A stretch of 64,000 nucleotides of DNA, from positions 1,488,001 through 1,552,000 of the forward strand of contig JAFCMP010000536.1 in NCBI GenBank assembly GCA_017506865.1, written 5' to 3'. Made by a program: the position numbers and the translations under genes. This stretch comes from Tribonema minus. Lineage: Eukaryota > Sar > Xanthophyceae > Tribonematales > Tribonemataceae. Positions 23,484-36,100 of the stretch are shown here, piece by piece; within the stretch, counting starts at the first letter, position 1, and every line of letters begins with the position of its first letter. Below the pieces are notes generated by a model, which had not been told where the DNA came from, did no database searches, and saw only the letters and a program-made list of their open reading frames with translations.

Positions 23484-26400
23484 GTTAGTATTGAATGAAG
23501 CACTCATGAATACGTATACTTACCTATAGCCATTTTCATAGATACTTGTCTACCAGCTAAGCCACCCGCACGACGATGCGAAGCACTTCGTATAGCAGGT
23601 CTCGGCTGTTTGCACCAGTCTTGCCCACGGTGCTCCAGCGAGCAGTGGGATCAGCCAAGCAGGCTGCAATGGTGTCTCTATCGCTCAGCAGATGTTGACG
23701 GGGAGAGAGCACATCATGCGACGGGATGACTAGATCGCCAGCGTGTATCTCGCCTTTGCTATTTGACGGCATCCCTGTGCTGGACTATTTGCTGTGCTAT
23801 GCCACAGCAGTTGGCAGAGTTCAGACTAGACGGTGAATGTACGATACAAGCCAAGCAGAGTGGATGCTGCACAGAAGCAACAGCTTGAGCGTGTGTGTGC
23901 GTGTTGTGGGCCACAGCAATGTCGCACCGCGCCACGGCAAGGCTCCCATGCAGCGCAGCAGCAGCAGCGACAGCAGCATCGGCAGCAGTGGTGTCCACGG
24001 CACGCCGTTCAAAGCGCCACGTGAGCCGTAGCATGCTTATGGCCAGGCAGCGTGGCTCAACCTCGCTCGCAGTCAAGCGGACCGCAGAGCTGCCTTCAGC
24101 CTACCGACCACGAAGCAATCTAGCGCATGCAAGCACTGGTGTGTCAAGAGAAGAGGCTGACAGTGCAGCGGACTGCGCCCGCCTGTGTATGCTCCGCCAC
24201 TGTGGCGCACAACAGCGGAACACGCGCGCGCGTGGCGGTGACGCTGCGCGCAGCGCTCAGCGAGGAAGCCCTCGTATACATGCCGCATGTACATGCATAC
24301 ATGGAGTTGCAGACGGACACGCATGTCCATGCGGACTTTTGAGCCGTGCTTGTACATGCAGTGCTCCCCCACGTCAGAGAGGGCCGTGCAAGGCCCGCCG
24401 TCCAAACGCTTGCGAAAAATTCAGATAATCAGATATGTACCTCTACAAAACTATGATTTTTCTTGTGTCGGCACATTCTGTGTATAGACCGAGGCCCGCA
24501 CCAGACTAGAGCACTCCGTTCGAAGTGGCGCTGAGCTGCGAGCTGCGCCGAACCGCTCGCATTCTTCATGTGCGGTCACATCGCTACTTCAAAGTTGCAG
24601 TATACGGTTCAGTGCTTAGTTGCGCACTGCGGCGGGGTGGCGGTTTCAGCCGGCTGTGAGCGGTGCTGCTTGAATTCCGCGTAGCAGCAGGGCGGGACGT
24701 TGCTACGCTCGCAGTCGTGCCACCCAGCTGTCCATGGCGGCGCCAATGTCGTTGGTGCCCATGTTGAAGTATGCGGTTTTGGTGCTTGTTGCGCACTGAA
24801 GCGGGGTGGGGGTTCCAGCTGGTGATGAGCGCTGCTGCTTGAACTCGCGCACAGCAGCAGGGTTGATCGTCGTCTCGCTTGTTGTCGTGCAGCCCAGCTG
24901 TCCATCAGCAGCGAACGTTGCTGGTGCCCGTGGTGAAGGCCTCTCCTTGTGGCGATGGGGGGCGGTGGTCAGGGATCTGAGTGTCTATACAAGACTTGGT
25001 GGCTCTTTTCAGGCATCAAGTGTATAGATGGGCCGGGACATGAGTGTCTTCACAACACTTAGGGGCTCTGTTGCGGCCATCAGATGTGACGTCACTGCAA
25101 CGTACAATCTACTTGTGTAATGTTCATGCTATCCTGCAGAGCAGACAAAGGGTGCAATCTTCAACTTCAACAGCAGCACATAAATCACCAGTGCTTCATC
25201 AGTCAGGCCGAGCTCAAATGAAGCCGAGCTCTCAGTGCACAGTGCTTGTGGCCTCTGCGTTCTGGCTTTCAGCCGCACAAGTCACATGAGTGCCACTGCA
25301 TGGGATGATATCGCACTCCACCATATGAGACATCGGGTATGAGACGAGGTCCGCGGTGAAGTATTGGTGACAATAGGTGTTTTTGTTATCGACGCCCGAT
25401 ATCAGCTGCAAATGGTAGCAACGAAGATGACATACGCTGTACACGCATTCCTCGCGTGCACGACACTGAGGAGGCCTGTTGCACGCCAAAGGCCTTGAAG
25501 CTGACTTCCCCAGAGCTGACACACACGTGCGTGATGAGCGGGGCTGGCCCTAACCCTGAGCCTTATCACTGACCCTTCCTTACCTGAAGCACGCAGTTCA
25601 CAGGACCCCCGCTACATCAAACGTCCATGCTCCGTAAAGACACGATGCGACTGTCTCAGCGCTCAGCAGCGCTCGCTGAGGGTTAGATTTAGGGTTAGAG
25701 TCAGGTTAGTTAGGCTAGAGCGATGCGACTGTCCTCAGTGCTCAACAGCGCTTGCTGAGGGTTAGATTTAGGGTTAGAGTCAGGGTTAGGGTTAGGGTTA
25801 GGGTTAGGGTTAGGGTTAGATGCGACTGTCCTCAGCGCTCAGCAGCGCTCGCTGAGGGTTAGATTTAGGGTTAGAGTCAGGGTTAGGTTCGTGACCGTCC
25901 TCAGCATTCAGCACAGACTGGCTGCACGTGCGCGTGTGTGTTCCCAGCACACCTGATGCAGTTGACTTCAAGTAGTCGCCGCGCGCCGCGCTGAGGTGTG
26001 TGATGAACGCCTCAGACCCCCTCGGCACCCCTCGCCCCTGATGCAACCGACGCTGCATTTGTGCGTTCGTGCATGATCACGCCCGGTGTGCACAACGCGA
26101 TGCGTGCCGCCGGCTCGCCGGTCACAAGGCAGTGCCCGCTGAGAGCAAATGGCGCCATCGTGAATCGCATTCATTTACGGCGCCTTACGTCATGCGCAGC
26201 GCAGGACATGGATGACACTGGGCGCCCGCGACATGAGTACATGACTACATTCGTCCACAAACCTCATTACCAATTACTTTGTATACCGTTTACATACATG
26301 CCCGTTGCAGGACGTGGACGAGGAGGGGCACCTGCGCAATTAGATGTTCCGGTTTCTACATTCTTCCACGAAGCTCATCATCAATCATTTTGGACATTCA

Positions 26401-29400
26401 TGAATGAAAGGTAGAAAATGCTACGTGGTTTGCTGATCTGTTGCTTCTCTTAAAAGAACTCGATTATTCTGAGAAGCAAAATCCCACAAATGACTGCTTT
26501 TCCAGTAGCTTTCTAAACGCATTGCCTTTATGCCCGCCGCAGGACCTGGATGAGGAGGGGCGCCTGCGCGACGAGACGTTCCCTGCGCGACGAGACGTCA
26601 GATGAGCATGTTCACGCACGAAGCTCATCCTCAATGCTCTTATATACTGTATTATACAGTCTGTATACATGCATGCCTGCCGCTACATTCGCTCACACAC
26701 CATCAATCATCCTGTACATACTGCATTGCGGCCGCAGGACTTGGACGAGGAGGGGCGCCTGCGCGACGAGACGTTCCCCCCCGAGTCGGAGACGGCCGAC
26801 ACCACCAAGAACTGGCCCGGGCCGTGCCCGTTCCTGCACCTCAAGTTCAAGGACTTTGCCATCATCGAGAAGCAGAACTTCATCAGGTGACGCGCGCGCG
26901 CGCGCTGAGCGATGATGTCGATGCGCCTGTCCCCGCTTTTGGGACAGGGTTAGCAGCGGGGGTTGGTTGGTGTGGGGGGGTGGTTCGGGAGGGGCGCGCT
27001 CTGCAATTCTTTGGCTCAGGATTAGGCCTAAGGTTAGGATTAGGGTAAGGGCTAGGGTTAGAGTTAGGGCTTGTGCGTGGTTTGGGGGGGCGCGGGGGTG
27101 GTGGTTCGCGAGCGGCGCGCTCTGCAAATTCTTAGGGTTGGGGTTAGGGTTAGGGTCAGGGCTTTTCGGGGGGTTGGGGGGGCAGGGATGGTGGCTTGTG
27201 AGCGGCGCGATTGCAAAAGTCTTCGGCCTTTGGTTAGGGTTAGGGTTAGGGTTAGGTCAGGGTGCAGGGCTGGGGTCGCGCTTTCCATCTCCGAGCGCGC
27301 GCTGGAGGGCGATGACGCCGTTGCGGCCTGATGCACGCGCGCCTGCAGCGCGACCGGCGCCGCCGCTTTCTCTTCTATCTCTCTTGTAGCTGCGCATCTG
27401 GCAGCGGCAGCGCGGCGCACCGCCGCGGCCGTTGGCGTTAAGAATGTGCAGGAGGCGCAGCAAGTAGTGCGTGATGATAGGGTGCGAAGGTCGGAGACGG
27501 CACCGACGTTGGGAGCTGACGCTGCAGTGCACAGAACCAAATTGCATTTGACGTCCATCAGAGGGGACGGAGCATGAGGCTGCACTGATGCAGCTCTCTG
27601 TGGTCGCCCAGCTCGTGGCACTCCCTTTGTCTTGTGTCATGGTGATGTCACGCGGTAACCCTCACCCTAGCCCTAGTCATAAACGTCCAGCTCGTGACGT
27701 TCCCTTTGTCTTGTGTCATATTAATGGCATGCGGCAACCCTAACCCCAACCCTGATCCCAAGGGCACACAACTTGCACAGTAGAGGTAGGGTTAGGGACG
27801 TGTCATGTTGATGTCACACAGAGCCGGCCAGCTAGTACCGTGCTGCAGCAGCGCGCCGCCTTGTCTTGCCGGTCTTGTGAAGAAAAGGAGTGCTACGCAC
27901 ATCGCAGCAGCTTCAGCTGCTTCACGCTTCGTTAGGGCCGGTGTCCTCTTTCCGATGTCATGTCGATGTCACACTTCTGAAACGGCCTGTCTGAGGTGTG
28001 CGCCGTTTCTCACCGACATTCCGAAGTACGTTTGAAATGTTCAGCGAACAAGCCAGGTCTCACAGTCCTGCGCAGATGTGAAGTTTGAGGTTACACTGAC
28101 GATGAGGCGGCCCTGGCCCCCCCTCTGCCATATTGCGCTGACGATGATCCCCCCCCCCCTGTCCCCTGTCGACATGCCCCGGCTTCCACTTTCTGCACAA
28201 CGGCGTACTACCCCCTCTTCCAAGTTGCTGATGATGAAACCGCCGCCCCCCTCCCCCCCCCCCCACGGTCGCGATGCTCCGGCTTCCTCTCTATGATGCT
28301 GGCATTGTGCTGACGATGACCCACCCCCCCCCTCCTGTTGCTGTGCTCCTTCTTCCTCCTCTCCGCAGGACGGCGTACTACTTCTGGTTCTTCCTGACGT
28401 TCCTCTTCCTGTGGAACATCATGAGCGCCGTCGTGGCCGCCCTCATTTCGCCCACGTGAGTGCCAACGTCAACTTGTTGATGTTCAACTTGTTGATGTTC
28501 AACTTGTTGTTGTTGAAGTTGTTGATGTTGAAGTTGTAGAGCACGTCACTGTCAAAACGTGGAACATCATGAGCGCCGTCGTGGCCGCCCTCATTTCGCC
28601 CACGTGAGTGCCAACGTCAACTTGTTGATGTTCAACTTGGTGTTGTTGAAGTTGTTGATGTTGAAGTTGTAGAGCACGTCACTGCCAAAATGTGGAACAT
28701 CATGAGCGCCGTCGTGGCCGCCCTCATTTCGCCCACGTGAGTGCCAACATTAACTTGTTGATGTTCAACTTGTTGTTGTTGAAGTTGTTGATGTTGAAGT
28801 TGTAGAGCACTTCACTGCCAAAATGTTTGGGATGCCCTCAGTCTAGGGTCTTGTTCATGTTCATGTTATCACCGACATTATTGCCAAAATCAACTCGATG
28901 CTGAAGTTGTAGAGCATGTCCTGTGTGGGGGGTGCCTTCGGTGTCTGGGTCACACTATGCGCGTGATCGCCAATGCCAACGCCACAAACCTGATGTTGTA
29001 GTTGTAGGGCACGTCCTGCGGGATGCTAACTTCAGTGTGTTGGTTGCTCTTTGCATAATCGCAGGCTTGAGTGCGTGCCGTATTTAACTTCGTATTGAAG
29101 TTGTAGAGCCGCACGTTCGACACTCAGACAGGGGCCGCTCACGCTGCGCGCCAGTTGCCAGGTGGCCAGGGCTACGGCGGGGGTCATGATGGTTCAGCTG
29201 CGCTGCGTGCTGTGACGCCCCGCCTCCGTTTGCTCGACGCACGCACGCACAACACACACACACACACGCACACACACACGCGCGCTCCAAACGCGCACTA
29301 ATCCATTCGCACACAAATGCATCGTTCGTAAAGCATAAGAATGTGTCGCTGACATAACTGCGCCTGCTGCCGCTGCACGCTCCCGCAGGCCGAACACCAC

Positions 29401-30066
29401 GCAGGTCTGGATCTCCTTCATCGTCGGTTTCTTTGGCTTCTGGTGGTGAGTGGCCGCGGTGTGCGTGCCCCTCCGATTGAAGTTAAAGGTTGACACGCAC
29501 TTGCAGCAGCAGGTGCGGCGTTGCTCGCTGCCATTTGAATGCCTGGACATTCGCGCCGGCAGTGATGCGCGCTGGGCGCGGTCTGCTTTTTGAGATTTGT
29601 CCATTGCGTGGTCATTATGCAGAGCATCCTGGCATTGACCGCACGTCAAACAGAATCGGACACAGAGTTCCATCTCGGAAGATGTTGCGATTCGCGTAGC
29701 GCACCCTTGTACACCAAAGATTTGTGCCATGCACCAACTTCAAATTGCCAAACAATGTTGCGATACTGCGCTCTCGCGCTCACGAGCGCGCTCAAGGACG
29801 CGGCTATGACGGTTCGCATCGCAGTACAACAATGTAACATAACGCGCGCATACCAACCTCCATGTCCTCAGCTGGGGACAGAGGTAGCATCTCGTGTGGC
29901 TCGCGACTGTTACTGCCTGTATGCTGCCACGACAACCTCCTGCTGCATGAAGCTGAAGTATTACTGCATGAAGTTGAAGTGCCGCACGCGTCCCATGCGC
30001 GAGCTGGCAGCTCGCACTGCTTTCTCGAGTGTACTGCTGCAGGTGGCCTGGATCAGCGTCGGCGCG

Positions 30067-30126
<60 letters not shown>

Positions 30127-30133
30127 GCCGCCG

Positions 30134-30168
<35 letters not shown>

Positions 30169-33100
30169 GCTGCTGCTGCTGCTGGATGCTGAGCGCTGCT
30201 ACGTGTCTGCTGCTGCCTGCCCTCGGCCTCGATGCAGGTTCTTCTTCGCGCACTTCCGCCTGCTCTACTTCGCTATGTGAGTCACTCGCGCGCACACGCG
30301 CCACCCCCCCTCATAGCTCAGATAGTCGTCACGTGCGCGTGCGGCGGCAAAGCCACAGTGCTCGACACTTGTGGGTTGCGGTAGCAGCGCAATTGGGCTC
30401 ATGTAACGGATGCGCTTCAGCAAGAGGCTGAGGGCGACACATGTTATGAGAGGCCTGCGTTCGCTTCATGCGTGTAGTCGCACCTGCGAGTGGCGGCTCA
30501 CGATCATTGTCACGTGTGTGCGGCGGCCAAGCCTAAGTGCTCGACACCGGGTACCTGTGCGTTTCGGTCGGCAGTAGAGCGATTGGGCTCATGTCGCGAG
30601 TGCGCTCCCATGCAGCGAGTGGCCGGGCACGTCACACGTTCCGAGGCGCCTGTGACTGTGCTTCATGCGCGTGCAGTTGCACCTGCGATTTGCGGCGGCA
30701 GTGCGCAATGCCGGTGGCAGTGCTCCCCGCGTGGCACACAAGGCGCGCTGCTGCCCGATACGCCACTTCCAATCTCTCTCTGCGGCAGCGCCACCGCGAT
30801 CGCAAGCTAACCCCTTAGAGCGCAGGCGCGCACGCTCCTGCGAGTGCCCGCGGCAGCCGTCCCCGGTCGCTACTACAGTAATAGGCTCAGGGCTGGGAGC
30901 TGGGCACATGGCAGAAAGTACAGTAGAAGTGCTGCGTGATCTGACTAGATTGTGCACCGCGGCGCCCGTTGCACGTGTGCAGCAAGTGTTAGGCAGGCAG
31001 GCGAGTTCCGCTGTGCGAAACGTCAAACAACTGTGCAAGGCGCATGGAGCCAGCAATTTCGCCGCTGCGTCTCACACACTGCCCCCCCCCCCACCCCCAC
31101 CCCCCCATCCCCCCTCGCAGGCGCTACCGCAAGGGCCTGCTGTACACGCTGTACGAGCTCGAGACGGTGGTGCTGTTCTTCATTGCGTGCTTCTTCGTCT
31201 TCAGCCTGCTCGGCAACATGACGCAGCTGCTCGCGCCGCTCGCGCCCGGCAGCCCGGTGCCCGTCCGGCAGGTAACTTCAAGTTGAACTTTGCCCTGTCC
31301 TGGATCATGGCATGTAATTTTGAAGTGTATAGACTAGTGCGCAACGGTGCGCGCTGTCACGCCAATGCCTTCGCTCTAGGCCTTCCTCACACGACGCGCC
31401 GCTGGCGCCTGGCGGCGCCTGAAGTAGCTTCAAGTTGAAGTATATTATGTGTACAACCGCTCCCACATGGTCAGTAAGACGCAGTCCATCGGCAGCCGCA
31501 AGCAACGGCCTACAGCCGCACCACTCCGCATCCTGAAAGTCTCCTCACTTGCGAAGAGCATGCCGCGCATCCCCAAATCTGCTGCTCAACCGCAGCGCCA
31601 ACGATGCCGCCCGCGGCGCGGCGCGGCGCATCGCTGCGCATTACCGCCTCCTGATCCCTTGAGGCATGTATGTATAGTGAGGATGAGGGTCATGGCCCTG
31701 CAGGGCGCAGAAGCGAGCTCGCGGTTTCACATTCCGCGATGGTCCCTAGCCGCGCGTTAGTACACATGGGCGTGTGTGGAGCGCGCGCTAACGCGCACAA
31801 TCAGGTCCTGCCGCAGACGCCTCCGTGTGTTGTGCCGCATATTCAGCAGTTGCTATGAGCTCCTGACGATACTGTGAACAAGCTCAGGGCGCGACAAGGG
31901 CGGAATGAGCAGAGCAGGGCTCGCTACCAGGTGTCAATGTCGCTGGTGGCGAAACCGCACGCAGTCTTTCAGCACGCGACATACCTACATATCTGCATGA
32001 CGTCGCCGCACGGTGTCTCTCCCGCACTGCGCACATGCGTACGCGCTGACTCCTCTTGCGCTTGCGGCAACCGCTGGCGCTGATGATTCTTCAGCCCGCG
32101 AAGCGTTTTTCACTAAGACTACCAGACGATGACAGTGACAGCACCAATTGATCGTCTTGTATGTATGCACGTGTGCTGTTCATTTCTCGCGCGCGCAGCA
32201 ACCGCTGGTGTCGACGATCCTCCAGTCTACAACTAGTAGTGTTCTTCGCTAAGACTACGGCTCCATGACATGTAACAACACCAATTGATCGTCTTGTACA
32301 TTGCACGTGTATTGATTCCTCGTGCGTGCAGCAACCGCTGGTGCCGACAATCCTCCAGTCCATCGGCGTGGGGCTGTGGCTCTTTGTCATGGCCTTCTGC
32401 TTCTTCTTCATCCGCAAGGTAAGCGCGCGTTCGCTCTGCTTGGCAACCCCTGCTTCATTCGAAGGTACAGGCGCGCTCACTGTACTCGTTGGGTCGGCGC
32501 CAGCCACTGCGCACTGTTGAAGTTTGTTCAAGCTCTGAATACGTTGTTGAAGTATGCACTTCTTCTTCATCCGCAAGGTATGCGCGCAATTACCCTTTGG
32601 TGGCAGAATCGGCTCCTCTTCTGTGCTCGCTCCCCGCCACCGCTGCTTTGAAGGATGCTATGAGGGACTTGAATTTTTATGGCTTTACTGCGCGAAACCC
32701 TGCTCGACAACCTCCGCTTCTTGTTCTTTAGCAAGGAACGGGCGCGGTCACTGTACTCGGTTGGGGCCAGCGCCGCCGTGCGCTCTTTCAAGTCTTTGGA
32801 AAAAACTGTTGAGGTACGCACCCGTATGCTCCGCTCTTAGGCGGGCTGGCTCAGCTGCTGCTGTGCTTGCTTCCTGCTACCGCTGCTCTGGAGCTTTGGA
32901 GGACTTGGAGTTGTCTGCTTTGCTGCGCCTCTGCCTCCTAGCCCTGCCTACTGGTTTGTAGTCCGTTGTCTTTGCACTAAGAGACACGACGCGCTGGACC
33001 ATGCATTCCCACGCAACAAGTAACTCAGGAACAGCACTGTGCCCAGTGCCCAGCGTGTCCGAGGCGATACGTCACCAATTTCAACACACGCTGAGCGCTG

Positions 33101-36100
33101 ATGTGTGAGACCCTAATTCCTCACTCCCAGATCAACCCAATACGACTTCCCCTGCCACCCCCTGTTCAGGGGCACACACCCTTTCCCCCGTAATCGCACC
33201 GCCTGAAACGCCTGCCTCTGCAGGAGATAACGATGCGGCTGAGCGCTGCTGTGTTGCCCCCCCCCCCCCCCTCAACTAAACCCCATACTAAACCTCCTTC
33301 GTTCCGCCATGAGCCACGCCTCTTCCCGCAGTCGCACCACTTCACGAACATGTCGGTCGCGGCGGAGGAGGAGATCTTGCTAATCTCAACACGTGCTGAG
33401 CGCTGCTGCCCAAGACTTCAACAACCCGCGCATATGCTGATCAAGACTTCAACAACCCGCATGCTGAACCCCCTTCGTTCCGCCCACGTGCGCTGCGCCT
33501 CCCTCCGCAGTCGCACCACCTCAAGCACATGCCGCTCGCGGTGGAGAAGGAGATCTGGCTCAAGGAGCAGCAGCCGGGGTACGCCGCGCTGCAGCGCCGC
33601 AAGTTCTCACAGTGGCTGACGGACCTGTTTCGCGAGAAGCCCGATGCGCCGCTGGTGAGCTGCTGAGCGCTGCTGCTGTGAGCGTAGCTGAGCGTTGCTG
33701 TGTCGGCTCATGCTGAGCGCTGCTGAAGTTCGCACAGCAGTGGCTCACGGACCTTTTCCGCGAGAAGCCCGACGCGCCGTGTGTGCTGAGCGCTGCTGCT
33801 GCTGTGAGTGCGCACGCGCTGAGCGCTGAGCGCTGTCATGAGCCGAGCGCTGCCGTGAGCGCGTGCCGAGCGCTGCTTTAAGGTTGTGCTGAGCGCTGCT
33901 GTGCGCTCATCTGAGTGCTGCCATAACTTTGTGCTGAGCACTGCTTTGAGATTGTGAGTTGAGCGCGCGCTGCTTTGAGCATGTGCTGAGCGCTGCTGTG
34001 AGCTTATGCCGAGCGCTGCGGTGGGCTCATGCTGAGCACTGCCGTACTCTGTACTGGTGTACTCTGCTATGAGGTCGGTCTGCAGCCCTGCCGCTTGCCA
34101 GTGCAGGTCACCTGTGCCTGCGTAGTCAGTGATTATCCAGTCAGCGGAGCGTTGCTGTATGTGCAGGGGCAGCATAGGGAGTGGTTGGCTGTCGGCACAG
34201 GAGATGCATCACGCATCCCAGGGGGCTCGCTTTTTCAGACAGTCAGGGGCGTGTTCAATGGTGCTGATGCAGATGCGGCGGACGCTGCGCTGTTCAATGC
34301 AGGCGCAACTCAAGTCAATTTTAAGTGCGGCGCCGGCCAAGCAGGCCACGTGGAGACGTGGTGCCGGCAATTGCATGAATCAGTATCGCTCTCCCAACTG
34401 CTGTGGCTTCAACTCCCAACTGCTGTGGCTCTAAATGAGTATACTGACCGACCTGACACGTTTAATTTGTCCCCCCCCATTGACTACGCTGACTGACATT
34501 GCACTTTCAATCTGTCTGCTCTCTCCGCGTGCGCGTGCGCAGTTCCCCGTGCGCTGCGGCATGCTGCAGGGGCGCGACCTCTGGCTGCAGGGGCAGATCA
34601 CCCTCGAGTCGGTCTTCCTGGAATTCAAGGTACGGAAATGGAATACAAGGGGGGGGGGCAGGCTTTGCAGGTGCATGATGTGTGGTAGGCACCCTCAAGC
34701 CCGTCCTAAGTGCAAGTTACTGGAATTAATCCGGGATAAAGGAGGATGGGGGGGGGGGGGGGGGGGACTTGCATTGCTGGCCGCCATTCCTTGGGCTGGA
34801 AGCTTGATTGACAGCACTTTTGCAAGTACTGTGCCGCACCGCTGGTTGGAGCTGCTTAATGCACATGCGACTCTATCACCGTCACTCTGCACGCCATGAT
34901 ACATTACAGAACACGCGCAGTTCATCTTTGCTTGACCACTTGGTCTGGGAGAGCGCGTCCACAACCAGCAGGTCTGGAGTACATCAAGAGTACATCTGCA
35001 AGTATTATGCACAGTTCAAAATACATTCAAAAGCCCATGCATAGTTCATCTGTGGTTCACGCAAATTGTCCTGCATCAGCAGTACACGACCCGCGATAAT
35101 CAAACCACCCTTCTTCACTCCATGACAGGCACATGTCACCGTGTTTGACCACCTCGGCTTGTGGGAGCGCGTCCTCTAGGTGCAGTACATCAAGAGTACA
35201 TTTGCAGTACACACACAGTCCATGTGTAGCAAACTCACCGTCCTTGCATCAGCAGTACACGACCTGTGATACTCACACCATCCCTCTTCACCTCATAACA
35301 GGCGGACGTCACCGTGTTTGACCACCTCGTGTGGGAGCGCGTCCACTACCAGGAGGTCCTGGAGATCCGCAAGTACAGCGAGAGTACATATGCAGTATAC
35401 ACACAGTACATCTATAGCAAATTTACCCTGTCGTAGCATCAGCAGGACACGACCCGCGATACTCACACCATCCTTCCTTTCGCCATGACAGGCGGACGTC
35501 ACCGTGTTCGATCACCTCGTCTGGGAGCGCGTCCACTACCAGGAGGTCCTGGAGATCCGCAAGTACAGCGAGACGGGCATCCTCTTCAGGGTCGTCAACC
35601 CCTCGCGCAAGGACCTGGATGACGTCGAGCTCATCTTTGACTACAACGACCGCAAGCTGCGCGCCGCGCAGTACAAGGTGCGTCAGGCAGCGCTCCGCAC
35701 CGTCTCTCGATGCCATGGCTTTGAAGTTTGAGACTCTCGATGGTTGTCTGCATGATGCAGCTGCGCCTGCGGGTGGCGGTCAGGAAATGCGCATGCGCGT
35801 TAGCGCTGTGGCGACTGTCTACAGGGGCGCCGTTGAAGTTTGAGCCCTGTTGAAGACGGAAAAGCATTCGAACTGTTGATGGCCTGGATCCGCCGCGTGG
35901 GGCTTAGGGGGAGGTGTACTTTTATTAACTTCGCTTCGCAAGGGGCGCGAAAAGCCCTCTCTTTGGATGTGCACTCAATGCAACATTCCTTCTCCGAAGA
36001 GAGACTCAAACGCAAACAGGCTTCCCCCTCTTCACACTACCACCAACACCGCACAACCAAACCCTACTTAGGGTTGCCCAGCCGCGAGGCACACTTGTCC

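Larger units (their letters stand above)
26738..32418 (+). other. SCAMP-like four-pass membrane region (exons 3-8)
   Basis: After an acidic lead, the protein reads KNWPGPCPFLHLKFKDF, close to the NWPP...P-x-x-H signature that precedes the first membrane span of secretory carrier membrane proteins. The first span ends with FLFLWNIMSAVVAALI. The second (TQVWISFIVGFFGFWW) is followed by FFFAHFRLLYFAMR, matching the SCAMP W-(F/Y)-R-P-(L/I)-Y-x-A-x-R loop although the Pro is replaced by Leu. Span 3 is ETVVLFFIACFFVFSLLG, then a Leu/Pro loop, and span 4 is SIGVGLWLFVMAFCFFF. Spacing and loop motifs fit SCAMP better than a random four-pass protein. Several introns are phase 2. Confidence 0.75.

Noticed and set aside
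28560..28740. The two downstream copies of the FLWNIMSAVVAALI segment as extra real exons
   Set aside because: They have donors but no acceptor in front, and adding them would repeat half a membrane span.
29862..30431. Long open frames of poly-Leu, poly-Cys and poly-Ala
   Set aside because: They come from the CTG repeat and are intronic in a frame-consistent gene model.
30665..31438. 257-codon plus-strand open frame
   Set aside because: It overlaps exon 31121-31271 in a different frame from the SCAMP-like span and includes a poly-Pro stretch from the C-run; a shadow.
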